64,000 bases of DNA from Herbinix hemicellulosilytica (GTDB taxonomy: Bacteria > Bacillota > Clostridia > Lachnospirales > Lachnospiraceae), in NCBI RefSeq assembly GCF_002904165.1, contig NZ_CVTD020000010.1:124001-188000 (forward strand), in the 5' to 3' direction. Below, piece after piece: positions 27,298 to 35,441 of this stretch. Under the pieces are notes generated by a model, which saw only the letters and a program-made list of their open reading frames with translations, was not told the DNA's origin and searched no databases. The translations under genes and the position numbers were made by a program. The stretch's first letter is position 1. Every line of letters begins with the position of its first letter.

Positions 27298-28725
27298 ATG
27301 GAGCAAAAATTAATAAGTAAGGTTCTTCAGATAGACGGTATGTCTTGTACAAATTGTGAAACGAGAATAGAAAATGCTCTAAAAAAACTTGAAGGTGTTA
27401 AAAAAGTTAAAGCGATTTATAGCAGCTTGAATGTTTACATTACTTACGATGCTAATGTTGTAAAACTGCATCAAATTATACAGGTAATAGAAAATCTGGG
27501 TTATGTGGTGAAAAATAAACCCGATACTAAAGATGCTCAAAGATCAAACATAAAAAATACGCCAAATAAAACATCGGATGAAAAAATGTCTGTCAGCCGT
27601 CTGGTTGGAATAGGAGTCATAGTGTTTGCTATATACTTAATAATAAGCAACACGGCAGGCTTTAATTTTATACCTCAGATTAATCAATCCATGGGATACG
27701 GTATCCTCTTTATTGTAGGAATGATGACTTCACTGCATTGTGTTGCCATGTGCGGTGGGATAAATCTTTCGGTATGTGTTTCCTATAAGGCAGCCAACGA
27801 AAATAACAGCAGGCTTTCAAGTCTAAAACCCAGTTTTCTTTATAACAGCGGAAGAATACTATCCTATACCATAATCGGAGGGTTAGTCGGAGCATTAGGG
27901 GCAAGTATAAGTTTCTCCGGTGCCGCCAAGGGTATTGTTGCTGTTATATCAGGGTTTTTCATGATAATTATGGGATTAAATATGCTTAATATATTCCCAT
28001 GGCTTAGAAAATTAAATCCCAGAATGCCAAAATTTTTCGGTAATAAAATACATAGTAATAAAGATAATTACGGTCCGTTTTTTATTGGATTGCTTAATGG
28101 CCTAATGCCGTGCGGACCGCTTCAGGCAATGCAGCTTTATGCATTAGGTACGGGAAGTTTTGCAGCAGGAGCCTTATCAATGTTTATGTTCAGTCTTGGA
28201 ACAGTACCCTTAATGTTTGGATTCGGTGCGGTAAGTTCAGTTATAAACGGAAAATTTACACATAAAATGATGAAAGCCAGTGCTGTGCTGGTAATAGCTC
28301 TTGGAGTGGTTATGGTATCCAGAGGCATGGCATTGTCAGGTTTTGTAATACCGTCAATTCCGTTTGGTACAGGCAGTGCCGTAAAAGAACAAGGGGTAGC
28401 AGTTATAAAGGACGGTATTCAGGAAGTTACATCAAAAGTCTCACCCGGTAGTTATGAGCCGATAACGGTGCAAAAAGGCGTACCGGTGAAATGGATCATA
28501 AAAGCAGGAAAAGGAGATATAAACGGTTGCAATAACGAAATTATAATTCCTAAATTCAATATAAGCAAAAAACTTGAAATAGGGGACAATATAATAGAAT
28601 TTATTCCTGCCGAATCCGGTACGTATGTTTACAGTTGTTGGATGGGTATGATATGGAGCAAAATTACTGTGGTTGATGATTTGAATAATATAGACGTTTC
28701 CGCTACAGGCGGAGTATCTTATTAG
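27298..28725 (+). CDS. HMA domain / SafE-type membrane protein / cupredoxin-like tail
   Basis: This 475-residue three-module protein begins with a heavy-metal-associated domain (GMSCTNC, residues 14-20; C17 and C20 bind metal). The middle domain (about 115-350) is a TauE/SafE or UreH-like bundle of seven or so helices with SLHCVAMCGGI and LNGLMPCGPLQAM, resembling DsbD/CcdA-like copper or electron carriers. The C-terminal 95 residues (PITVQKGVPVKWIIKAG, then GTYVYSCWMGM) look like a cupredoxin fold with a Cys-centred site. Copper trafficking is the likeliest role. The ATG at 27298 has AGGTGG 7 bp before it; the ATG at 27292 is too close. Confidence 0.85.
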   Translation: MEQKLISKVLQIDGMSCTNCETRIENALKKLEGVKKVKAIYSSLNVYITYDANVVKLHQIIQVIENLGYVVKNKPDTKDAQRSNIKNTPNKTSDEKMSVSRLVGIGVIVFAIYLIISNTAGFNFIPQINQSMGYGILFIVGMMTSLHCVAMCGGINLSVCVSYKAANENNSRLSSLKPSFLYNSGRILSYTIIGGLVGALGASISFSGAAKGIVAVISGFFMIIMGLNMLNIFPWLRKLNPRMPKFFGNKIHSNKDNYGPFFIGLLNGLMPCGPLQAMQLYALGTGSFAAGALSMFMFSLGTVPLMFGFGAVSSVINGKFTHKMMKASAVLVIALGVVMVSRGMALSGFVIPSIPFGTGSAVKEQGVAVIKDGIQEVTSKVSPGSYEPITVQKGVPVKWIIKAGKGDINGCNNEIIIPKFNISKKLEIGDNIIEFIPAESGTYVYSCWMGMIWSKITVVDDLNNIDVSATGGVSY

Positions 28726-28897
28726 TCTTTAGGAAAGTATATAATTAATCGATTAAAAAAGCTTGTTTTCTTATTTTTGAACTGCTTAAAACGAATTTAA
28801 TCTGAAGACACTTATTTATATAATAGATTTTTATATTATTAAAAAAATATATGGTAATTGATATAAAATTTGTTTAAAAAATTATAAGGAGGAAAGA

Positions 28898-29248
28898 ATG
28901 AAATTACTGCATGTAACAATACAGACCTCAAAGTTTGAGGAAGAAATTAAATTTTACAGGGAATTTGTTGGCTTAAACATTCAGAACGATTTGCGACCTA
29001 TGGGAAAAGAGATAGTTTTTTTAGCCGATGGAGAGCAGGAAACATATATTGAAATTATAAATAATCCTGAAGCTTTTGATGCCGGAAATAAATATCTGTC
29101 TATAGGGTTTAAGACACAGGACGTTGAGGCAAAAAGGGAAGAATTCGAAAAACTTGGATTTAAACCTACACCGATAATTTCACCATTGCCGCAGGTTAAG
29201 TTTTTCTTTGTAAAGGACCCCGCAGGTGTTAATGTGCAGTTTATGTAA
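28898..29248 (+). CDS. VOC (glyoxalase/bleomycin-resistance fold) family protein
   Basis: The 116-residue protein has two beta-alpha-beta-beta-beta units typical of the vicinal oxygen chelate family: LHVTIQTSKFEEEIKFYRE at the start and FFFVKDPAGVNVQFM at the end. Metal-ligand positions would be His4 and Glu51 or nearby. Function is not deducible beyond a metal-dependent lyase, isomerase or binding protein. The ATG has AAGGAGG 7 bp upstream. Its terminator has been interrupted by an IS256-family element. Confidence 0.82.
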   Translation: MKLLHVTIQTSKFEEEIKFYREFVGLNIQNDLRPMGKEIVFLADGEQETYIEIINNPEAFDAGNKYLSIGFKTQDVEAKREEFEKLGFKPTPIISPLPQVKFFFVKDPAGVNVQFM

Positions 29249-29283
29249 CTTACATTTACCATAAACAGAATATATAAAATAAA

Positions 29284-29317
29284 AAGCCGTTAATATCCGA
29301 TTGATATTAAAGGCTTA
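29284..29317 (+). terminator. Terminator hairpin of the VOC gene, separated from its T-tract by an IS
   Basis: AAGCC-GT-TAATATC (29284-29297) pairs with GATATTA-AA-GGCTT (29303-29316). The expected T-run (ATTTTTA) lies at 30654 onward, beyond the inserted element. The target duplication AAGGCTTA (29310-29317 and 30647-30654) is the foot of the 3' arm. Confidence 0.8.
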
Positions 29318-30646
29318 GATAGTGTAAAATAAGTTGTGTAAATAAAAATAGAGAAACTCCGAGGCTTATGGTAAAATGTTTAACGACCAAATCAAACAAA
29401 CACCATTTAACGAAGGAGTTTCTCTATGACGAATGATAACACAAATACCACAAAGAATCTAGACCTTAATCAAACATTAAATGATTTTCTGATTGGTCTT
29501 TTAAAACAGACTATGGAACGCCTCATGCAAGAAGAACTCACAAATGTTCTTCAGTATGAAAAATATAGTTATGACGGTCGTGGAACAGGTAATTCCAGAA
29601 ACGGTTTCTATTATAGAGATTATGAAACCAGGTATGGAACAATCCATGATTTAAAAATCCCACGCGATCGTAACAATGAATTCAACCAACAGCTTATACC
29701 TCCTTATGCCAGACGAGATGATTGGCTAGAAAGTCTCATTATACGCATGTATGCCAATGGTGTTTCCACCAGAGAAATCGCTAACATTATAGAAAAACTA
29801 TACGGTAATTCATATAGTGCTACAACTATTAGCAACATTACCGATGTTGCGATTGATGAGGTAGAAAAGTGGCATAAACGCGATTTAAAGAAGCGTTATA
29901 GTATTATTTATATAGATGCTCTACATGTAAAACTTAGACGCACTACAGTTGATTCTGATGCTGTTTACTTCATACTTGGCATTGATGAAGATGGCTACCG
30001 AGAAGTAATTGACTTCTTTATAGGTACTAATGAAAGTGCCTATGTTTGGGAAGAAAACCTACATGCAATCAAAAGTCGTGGTGTAGAGCAGGTACTTCTT
30101 TTTGTCATGGATGGTCTGGCTGGCTTAGATGAGGCAGTCCACAGGGTATACCCAAAAGCTGAAATTCAGCGCTGCATAGTTCATAAAATCCGCTCTTCCA
30201 TAAAAAATATCCGTAAGAAAGATATAAGTGCATTTACTACCGATTTAAAGGCCGTATATGAATCACCTAACATGGAATTAGCAAAAAATGCTTTGGACGA
30301 ACTTAACCAGAAATGGGGAAAATCCTATCGCAAAGTAGTTGATTCCTGGTGTTACGATGATCAACTATTTACTTATTTTCTATTTCCAGAATCTATTCGT
30401 AAATGCATTTATACAACCAATTGGATAGAGCGCTTTAATAAGGAAGTTCGTCGTCTAACCAAGACGAAAGACAGCCTACCTAACGAAGATGCATGCAGCA
30501 AACTGGTGTACTTTAAAGTCATTCAATACAATGAAATATGGTCTACCAAGAAGCTAAGGGGTTTTGCTATGGCTTATGATGACCTTCAGGAAATGTTTAG
30601 TCTAAAGTATTCATAAATTTATTTACACAAAATTCTTGACACTATC
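29318..30646 (+). mobile_element. IS256-family insertion sequence, copy 1
   Basis: The 1329-bp element is bounded by GATAGTGT at the left and ACACTATC at the right, as imperfect inverted repeats of about 26 bp that share GTGTAAATAAA internally. It is flanked by the 8-bp direct repeat AAGGCTTA, as expected of IS256 transposition. It carries one transposase gene. Copy 2 at 34030-35358 is inverted and has the same length. Confidence 0.95.
29426..30616 (+). CDS. IS256-family (mutator-type) transposase
   Basis: This 396-residue DDE transposase has catalytic residues Asp164 (IYIDALHV), Asp229 (FVMDGLAGL) and Glu335 (NWIERFNKE). Family landmarks include NGVSTREIANIIEKLYG and RCIVHKIRSS. It is full length and identical in sequence to the protein of the inverted copy, so both copies are probably recent and active. 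The ATG is preceded by AAGGAG. Confidence 0.96.
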   Translation: MTNDNTNTTKNLDLNQTLNDFLIGLLKQTMERLMQEELTNVLQYEKYSYDGRGTGNSRNGFYYRDYETRYGTIHDLKIPRDRNNEFNQQLIPPYARRDDWLESLIIRMYANGVSTREIANIIEKLYGNSYSATTISNITDVAIDEVEKWHKRDLKKRYSIIYIDALHVKLRRTTVDSDAVYFILGIDEDGYREVIDFFIGTNESAYVWEENLHAIKSRGVEQVLLFVMDGLAGLDEAVHRVYPKAEIQRCIVHKIRSSIKNIRKKDISAFTTDLKAVYESPNMELAKNALDELNQKWGKSYRKVVDSWCYDDQLFTYFLFPESIRKCIYTTNWIERFNKEVRRLTKTKDSLPNEDACSKLVYFKVIQYNEIWSTKKLRGFAMAYDDLQEMFSLKYS

Positions 30647-30736
30647 AAGGCTTATTTTTATAGATAAAAATTAAATAAATATCTAATGCAAACCGTTTTA
30701 TAATATACAAGTTTATTTTTGCAGCCTAAAACTGTA

Positions 30737-30801
30737 TTGACAAATCATAAATAATATGTTATATAAATAATGTCTTAGCACTCGGTAAATAAGAGTGCTA
30801 A
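30737..30801 (+). promoter_or_regulatory. Sigma-A promoter with CIRCE operator, no chaperone gene downstream
   Basis: TTGACA (30737-30742), a 17-bp spacer and TATATA (30760-30765) are followed by TTAGCACTC (30775-30783), GGTAAATAA, then GAGTGCTAA (30793-30801). This is a perfect match to the HrcA-binding CIRCE element TTAGCACTC-N9-GAGTGCTAA, normally found before groESL, dnaK or hrcA operons. No such gene lies in this window. A structured non-coding stretch, then a terminator and the 31076 gene follow. Confidence 0.88.
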
Positions 30802-31002
30802 CAGTAAAATTCAAAACGGTAATGACAGATTTATGTGCAGCGCTAATACAGCAGGAAAAACCGTTTTGTGTTTAATAACTTAAAGGTATTCTTGTCCGGT
30901 CTTTAGCATATGAATTTGCTATCCACCTATTATATAACCTATTTTAAGAGGCCAATTTGATTATGCATTTATAGCGCTGTATGTAATTATACGGCGCTTT
31001 TC
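30802..31002 (+). ncRNA. Candidate CIRCE-controlled untranslated RNA
   Basis: About 200 bases downstream of the CIRCE promoter hold no credible reading frame. CAAAACGGT (30812-30820) pairs with ACCGTTTTG (30860-30868) around an AGCGCT-containing loop. The region ends at the hairpin AGCGCTGTAT/ATACGGCGCT. It could be a regulatory RNA or a leader of the 31076 gene. Its family is unknown to me. Confidence 0.45.
30973..31002 (+). terminator. Terminator or attenuator before the cytidylyltransferase fusion gene
   Basis: AGCGCTGTAT (30973-30982) pairs with ATACGGCGCT (30989-30998), one U-G pair included, followed by TTTTCTGTTGTT. ATACAGC at 30846-30852 could pair with its left arm GCTGTAT, offering an antitermination alternative. 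Confidence 0.7.
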
Positions 31003-31075
31003 TGTTGTTACTACTAAAGCATGCGATTTTCATTATTCTTATATCAAAAAAATAATAACGGAATGAGGTGAAAAT

Positions 31076-32956
31076 ATGCAGGCTTTAATATTAGCAGCAG
31101 GAATGGGAACAAGGTTAAAAGATTTAACAAAAGATTCGGCTAAATGCATGGTCAAAGTAAACGGTAAAACTCTGATTGAAAGAATGTTAAATCAGCTTGA
31201 CAGGTTAAACTTAAGAGAAATTATTATTGTAGCAGGCTACAAAGCCGATAAACTCATTTCTTATATCAATTCACTTGATATCAAAACCCCCATATCATTT
31301 GTTAAAAATGATTTTTATAAAAAGACCAACAATATTTATTCGTTGTACATAGCACGGGAATGTTTACAAAAAGATGATACCCTTTTGTTGGAGTCGGATT
31401 TAATTTTTAGTGATGGGGTACTTAGAAGGCTCATAAACAATCCTTATCCTGATCTGGCTTTAGTAGCCAAATACGAAAATTGGATGGACGGAACCGTTGT
31501 CACCATTGACAGCCAAAATAATATAACCAGTTTTATTGAGAAGAAGAATTTTGATTTTAATGATATTCAAAAATATTATAAAACCGTGAATATCTATAAA
31601 TTCAGCAAACATTTCCTGCAACAATATTATGTTCCTTTTTTAAAAGCATATATCGACTCCAGGGGAAGTAACGAATATTACGAACAGGTTCTAAAAGTTC
31701 TAAGTGTAATGGAAAAGTCTACGATTAAAGCAGAAGTGCTTGAAGGCGAACCGTGGTATGAAATCGACGATGTGCAGGATCTTGATATAGCAGAATCCAT
31801 ATTTTCTGAAAATGGATTTGGCAAGATTAGAACAAGGTATGGAGGGTACTGGCGATATCCTAAGCTGATAGATTTCTGCTATCTGGTAAATCCTTTCTAT
31901 CCTCCAAAGAAGATGATTGAGGAAATAAAAAGCAGTATAGATAAATTAATATCTAACTATCCGTCAGGAATTGAAGTAAACAGCCTTATAGCGGGCAAAT
32001 ATTACGGACTTAAAAAAGAACATATTTGTCCGGGCAACGGGGCATCAGAACTTATAAATTCATTGATGAAGACAGTCGAAGGCAAAGTTGGAATAACTTA
32101 TCCTACTTTTGAGGAATACCCAAACCGTTTGAATAAGAATATGATAGTACCTTTTTATCCCAACAACAAAAATTTTTCATATAATTCTGATGAGTTAATC
32201 AACTACTATGAAAATACCGGCATAAAAGCTCTTCTTATAATTAATCCTGACAATCCGTCAGGCAATTTCATCGAAAGGTCTGATATTTTAAAACTTGCCG
32301 GATGGGCACAGAAAAAAGGTATAAGGTTAATCGTTGACGAATCATTTGTAGATTTTGCAAATACATCCGGACCTCAGACACTTCTTACCGAAGAAATTCT
32401 TGGGCAATATAAGAATCTCATAGTCGTAAGAAGTATTTCAAAATCTTTCGGAGTACCCGGGCTTCGTCTTGGAATTGCTGCAAGTGCCGATGAGGAGTTA
32501 ATCGGATTTATAAAGAAAGATATTTCTATATGGAATATAAATTCAATAGCTGAATTTTATCTACAAATATGTGAAAAATACAGGAAAGAATATTTATTGG
32601 CTCTGGAAAAATTTAAATTAACCAGAGACAAGTTTGTTGAGGATTTAAAAAAGATACCGAATCTTAGGGTTATACCTACAGAGGCAAATTACGTTATGTG
32701 TGAAGTGCTTGGCGGGTATTTTGCCGTTAATTTGGCAGAAACTCTGCTAAATAAGTACAATATCCTTATTAAAGACCTGTCAGGCAAAAAAGGAATAGAC
32801 GGACAGTATATCAGGGTAGCAGTCAAAACTAAAGAAGAAAATAATCTTCTTATAACTGCTCTTCAAAATATACTTGGTAAATCCGGTAGGGCAAAAGCAT
32901 TTACTATAAGTTTCAGCGGGCAGGAGGCTTTATTGTATGCCAAGAGGAGAAATTAA
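31076..32956 (+). CDS. Bifunctional LicC-like CTP:phosphoaminoalcohol cytidylyltransferase / CobD-like PLP enzyme
   Basis: The 626-residue protein is a two-domain fusion. Residues 1-245 are a nucleotidyltransferase (LAAGMGTRL 6-14, KVNGK, ESDLIF 106-111, WYEIDDVQDLDIAE 227-240) of the LicC/phosphocholine cytidylyltransferase kind. Residues 255-620 are a fold-type I PLP enzyme with GNGASELI, PTFEEY, NPDNPSG (390-396), DESFVDF and SISKSFGVPGLRLG (PLP Lys456). These match CobD (threonine-phosphate decarboxylase) rather more than HisC. A CobD-like decarboxylation of phosphoserine or phosphothreonine would yield the phosphoaminoalcohol that the first domain could turn into a CDP derivative. The next gene, overlapping by 20 bp, is a CDP-alcohol phosphatidyltransferase. 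The reaction itself is inference; a transaminase activity is the main alternative. The ATG has GAGGTGA upstream. Confidence 0.8.
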   Translation: MQALILAAGMGTRLKDLTKDSAKCMVKVNGKTLIERMLNQLDRLNLREIIIVAGYKADKLISYINSLDIKTPISFVKNDFYKKTNNIYSLYIARECLQKDDTLLLESDLIFSDGVLRRLINNPYPDLALVAKYENWMDGTVVTIDSQNNITSFIEKKNFDFNDIQKYYKTVNIYKFSKHFLQQYYVPFLKAYIDSRGSNEYYEQVLKVLSVMEKSTIKAEVLEGEPWYEIDDVQDLDIAESIFSENGFGKIRTRYGGYWRYPKLIDFCYLVNPFYPPKKMIEEIKSSIDKLISNYPSGIEVNSLIAGKYYGLKKEHICPGNGASELINSLMKTVEGKVGITYPTFEEYPNRLNKNMIVPFYPNNKNFSYNSDELINYYENTGIKALLIINPDNPSGNFIERSDILKLAGWAQKKGIRLIVDESFVDFANTSGPQTLLTEEILGQYKNLIVVRSISKSFGVPGLRLGIAASADEELIGFIKKDISIWNINSIAEFYLQICEKYRKEYLLALEKFKLTRDKFVEDLKKIPNLRVIPTEANYVMCEVLGGYFAVNLAETLLNKYNILIKDLSGKKGIDGQYIRVAVKTKEENNLLITALQNILGKSGRAKAFTISFSGQEALLYAKRRN

Positions 32957-33578
32957 TCATGATTCTGAATATAATATGCTTTATTTTCTAAAAGATCCGT
33001 CCAATATTTGCTCTATTACAGGCCTTTTATGCTCATTTTCAGGTATATACTTTTCTGTAACCGGAAAATTTTATTATGCATTGATAGGTCTTATATGGTC
33101 AGTCATTTTTGACTGGGCAGACGGTATAATTGCAAGAAATCTTAAAAACCGTACCGATTATCATCGGGCTGTAGGTACTCAAATGGATTCACTTATTGAT
33201 ATAGTAAGTTTCGGAATCCTTCCGGCAGTTATTTTATTAAGTTTCGGAAAATTTAAACCGTCTTTTTTCCCAGGAGCTTTTCTGATTGTGGCAGGAGGGG
33301 TTGTGAGATTAAGTTATTTTAATGTTTTTGGGATGATTGATAAAAATACTTATAAAGGTTTGGCCTTAGATAACAATGCAATTATTCTTTCCTTTATATT
33401 TATATTTGAAAGGTTCTTATCACATCAGACATTTTCAACTATTTTATATACTGTTATGATAATTCTTCTTGTCTTTAATCTGGCTCCGATCCGCACCCGT
33501 AAATTTGGAGCCGGATGGCTGTATGTCCTTATTCCTTATACCGTAATAATGACGGTTTATTATGCATATATTCAATGA
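32937..33578 (+). CDS. CDP-alcohol phosphatidyltransferase family protein
   Basis: The 213-residue membrane protein has the CDP-alcohol phosphotransferase signature D-G-x2-A-R-x(n)-G-x3-D-x3-D, here as DWADGIIARN followed by GTQMDSLID, and about six helices. It is a divergent paralogue of the PssA-like protein at 62397 and lacks that protein's YYHGLPITS segment. The expected reaction joins a CDP-activated alcohol to a lipid. Since it overlaps the cytidylyltransferase fusion, a CDP-aminoalcohol headgroup donor is plausible. The start is an ATG with AGGAGG 9 bp upstream. Confidence 0.85.
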   Translation: MPRGEINHDSEYNMLYFLKDPSNICSITGLLCSFSGIYFSVTGKFYYALIGLIWSVIFDWADGIIARNLKNRTDYHRAVGTQMDSLIDIVSFGILPAVILLSFGKFKPSFFPGAFLIVAGGVVRLSYFNVFGMIDKNTYKGLALDNNAIILSFIFIFERFLSHQTFSTILYTVMIILLVFNLAPIRTRKFGAGWLYVLIPYTVIMTVYYAYIQ

Positions 33579-33762
33579 TAACTTTACCTAAAAGCAGTAA
33601 ATATAAATAATAAATTATTATTATTTATAAGATCAATATTTTCGTAATACAACATGGTATTACCTGTCTTGAAAAGATTGCTTAACAGGTATAAAATGTT
33701 AAAGGTTAGATAGTAAATTGGCAAATAACAGGGCAATAATTGAAAGACAGGAGGATATCACA

Positions 33763-33913
33763 ATGCAGGAAGTTTATGAGTTTTTGAAAAATTGCGGAAC
33801 ATATTATCTGACAACTGTGGAAGGAGATCAGCCAAGGGTCAGGCCTTCAGGAAAATCCCAAAGCTGAGATTTGTGAGCTATTTTTTACTCATTTACCGAG
33901 GCACCGAAAGTGA
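33763..33913 (+). pseudogene. Remnant of a pyridoxamine-phosphate-oxidase-like protein
   Basis: From an ATG with GGAGG upstream, 34 residues read MQEVYEFLKNCGTYYLTTVE, then GDQPRVRP. This matches the start of PPOX-type (NimA-like) flavin-binding proteins, but a stop is reached at 33865-33867. A second frame carries NPKAEICELFF, which belongs further along in the family. So an internal deletion with a frame shift has destroyed the gene. Confidence 0.75.
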
Positions 33914-33994
33914 TAAAATTCTAGCGACATGATTCTATAAGAAAATAGCTGTTACTAATTACAAAATAAAATATCAGGTCAATGTTGTTTGTTT

Positions 33995-34029
33995 AAAAGC
34001 AAATACTCATAAAGGGTATTTGCTTTTTT
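33995..34029 (+). terminator. Terminator hairpin cut off by IS256 copy 2
   Basis: AAAAGCAAATAC (33995-34006) pairs with GTATTTGCTTTT (34016-34027). The 8-bp duplication GCTTTTTT (34022-34029 and 35359-35366) is the end of this arm plus the T-run, so the IS entered exactly at the 3' foot of the terminator. Confidence 0.85.
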
Positions 34030-35358
34030 GATAGTGTCAAGAATTTTGTGTAAATAAATTTATGAATACTTTAGACTAAACATTTCCTGAAGGTCATCAT
34101 AAGCCATAGCAAAACCCCTTAGCTTCTTGGTAGACCATATTTCATTGTATTGAATGACTTTAAAGTACACCAGTTTGCTGCATGCATCTTCGTTAGGTAG
34201 GCTGTCTTTCGTCTTGGTTAGACGACGAACTTCCTTATTAAAGCGCTCTATCCAATTGGTTGTATAAATGCATTTACGAATAGATTCTGGAAATAGAAAA
34301 TAAGTAAATAGTTGATCATCGTAACACCAGGAATCAACTACTTTGCGATAGGATTTTCCCCATTTCTGGTTAAGTTCGTCCAAAGCATTTTTTGCTAATT
34401 CCATGTTAGGTGATTCATATACGGCCTTTAAATCGGTAGTAAATGCACTTATATCTTTCTTACGGATATTTTTTATGGAAGAGCGGATTTTATGAACTAT
34501 GCAGCGCTGAATTTCAGCTTTTGGGTATACCCTGTGGACTGCCTCATCTAAGCCAGCCAGACCATCCATGACAAAAAGAAGTACCTGCTCTACACCACGA
34601 CTTTTGATTGCATGTAGGTTTTCTTCCCAAACATAGGCACTTTCATTAGTACCTATAAAGAAGTCAATTACTTCTCGGTAGCCATCTTCATCAATGCCAA
34701 GTATGAAGTAAACAGCATCAGAATCAACTGTAGTGCGTCTAAGTTTTACATGTAGAGCATCTATATAAATAATACTATAACGCTTCTTTAAATCGCGTTT
34801 ATGCCACTTTTCTACCTCATCAATCGCAACATCGGTAATGTTGCTAATAGTTGTAGCACTATATGAATTACCGTATAGTTTTTCTATAATGTTAGCGATT
34901 TCTCTGGTGGAAACACCATTGGCATACATGCGTATAATGAGACTTTCTAGCCAATCATCTCGTCTGGCATAAGGAGGTATAAGCTGTTGGTTGAATTCAT
35001 TGTTACGATCGCGTGGGATTTTTAAATCATGGATTGTTCCATACCTGGTTTCATAATCTCTATAATAGAAACCGTTTCTGGAATTACCTGTTCCACGACC
35101 GTCATAACTATATTTTTCATACTGAAGAACATTTGTGAGTTCTTCTTGCATGAGGCGTTCCATAGTCTGTTTTAAAAGACCAATCAGAAAATCATTTAAT
35201 GTTTGATTAAGGTCTAGATTCTTTGTGGTATTTGTGTTATCATTCGTCATAGAGAAACTCCTTCGTTAAATGGTGTTTGTTTGATTTGGTCGTTAAACAT
35301 TTTACCATAAGCCTCGGAGTTTCTCTATTTTTATTTACACAACTTATTTTACACTATC
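34030..35358 (-). mobile_element. IS256-family insertion sequence, copy 2 (inverted)
   Basis: This is the same 1329-bp element as at 29318, here in reverse, flanked by its own 8-bp direct repeat GCTTTTTT. Independent target duplications mean the two copies inserted separately and not as the ends of one composite transposon. Intact inverted copies could still recombine and invert the 3.4 kb between them. Confidence 0.95.
34060..35250 (-). CDS. IS256-family transposase, copy 2
   Basis: The 396 residues are identical to those of the protein at 29426-30616, with the same DDE residues (D164, D229, E335). No frame damage is seen. The leader AAGGAGTTTCTCT and the start are the same. Its orientation opposes the flanking terminator and the operon to its left. 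Confidence 0.96.
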   Translation of the reverse strand: MTNDNTNTTKNLDLNQTLNDFLIGLLKQTMERLMQEELTNVLQYEKYSYDGRGTGNSRNGFYYRDYETRYGTIHDLKIPRDRNNEFNQQLIPPYARRDDWLESLIIRMYANGVSTREIANIIEKLYGNSYSATTISNITDVAIDEVEKWHKRDLKKRYSIIYIDALHVKLRRTTVDSDAVYFILGIDEDGYREVIDFFIGTNESAYVWEENLHAIKSRGVEQVLLFVMDGLAGLDEAVHRVYPKAEIQRCIVHKIRSSIKNIRKKDISAFTTDLKAVYESPNMELAKNALDELNQKWGKSYRKVVDSWCYDDQLFTYFLFPESIRKCIYTTNWIERFNKEVRRLTKTKDSLPNEDACSKLVYFKVIQYNEIWSTKKLRGFAMAYDDLQEMFSLKYS

Positions 35359-35441
35359 GCTTTTTTTAAGTCTTTTTGATATGTATTAATATTAGGAAAT
35401 ATATTATTTACAATAAGATATATTTTAATAAATAATGGTTG

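Noticed and set aside
29318-35358. The two inverted IS256 copies as a composite transposon carrying the lipid genes
   Set aside because: Each copy has its own different 8-bp duplication on both sides (AAGGCTTA and GCTTTTTT), so they inserted independently.
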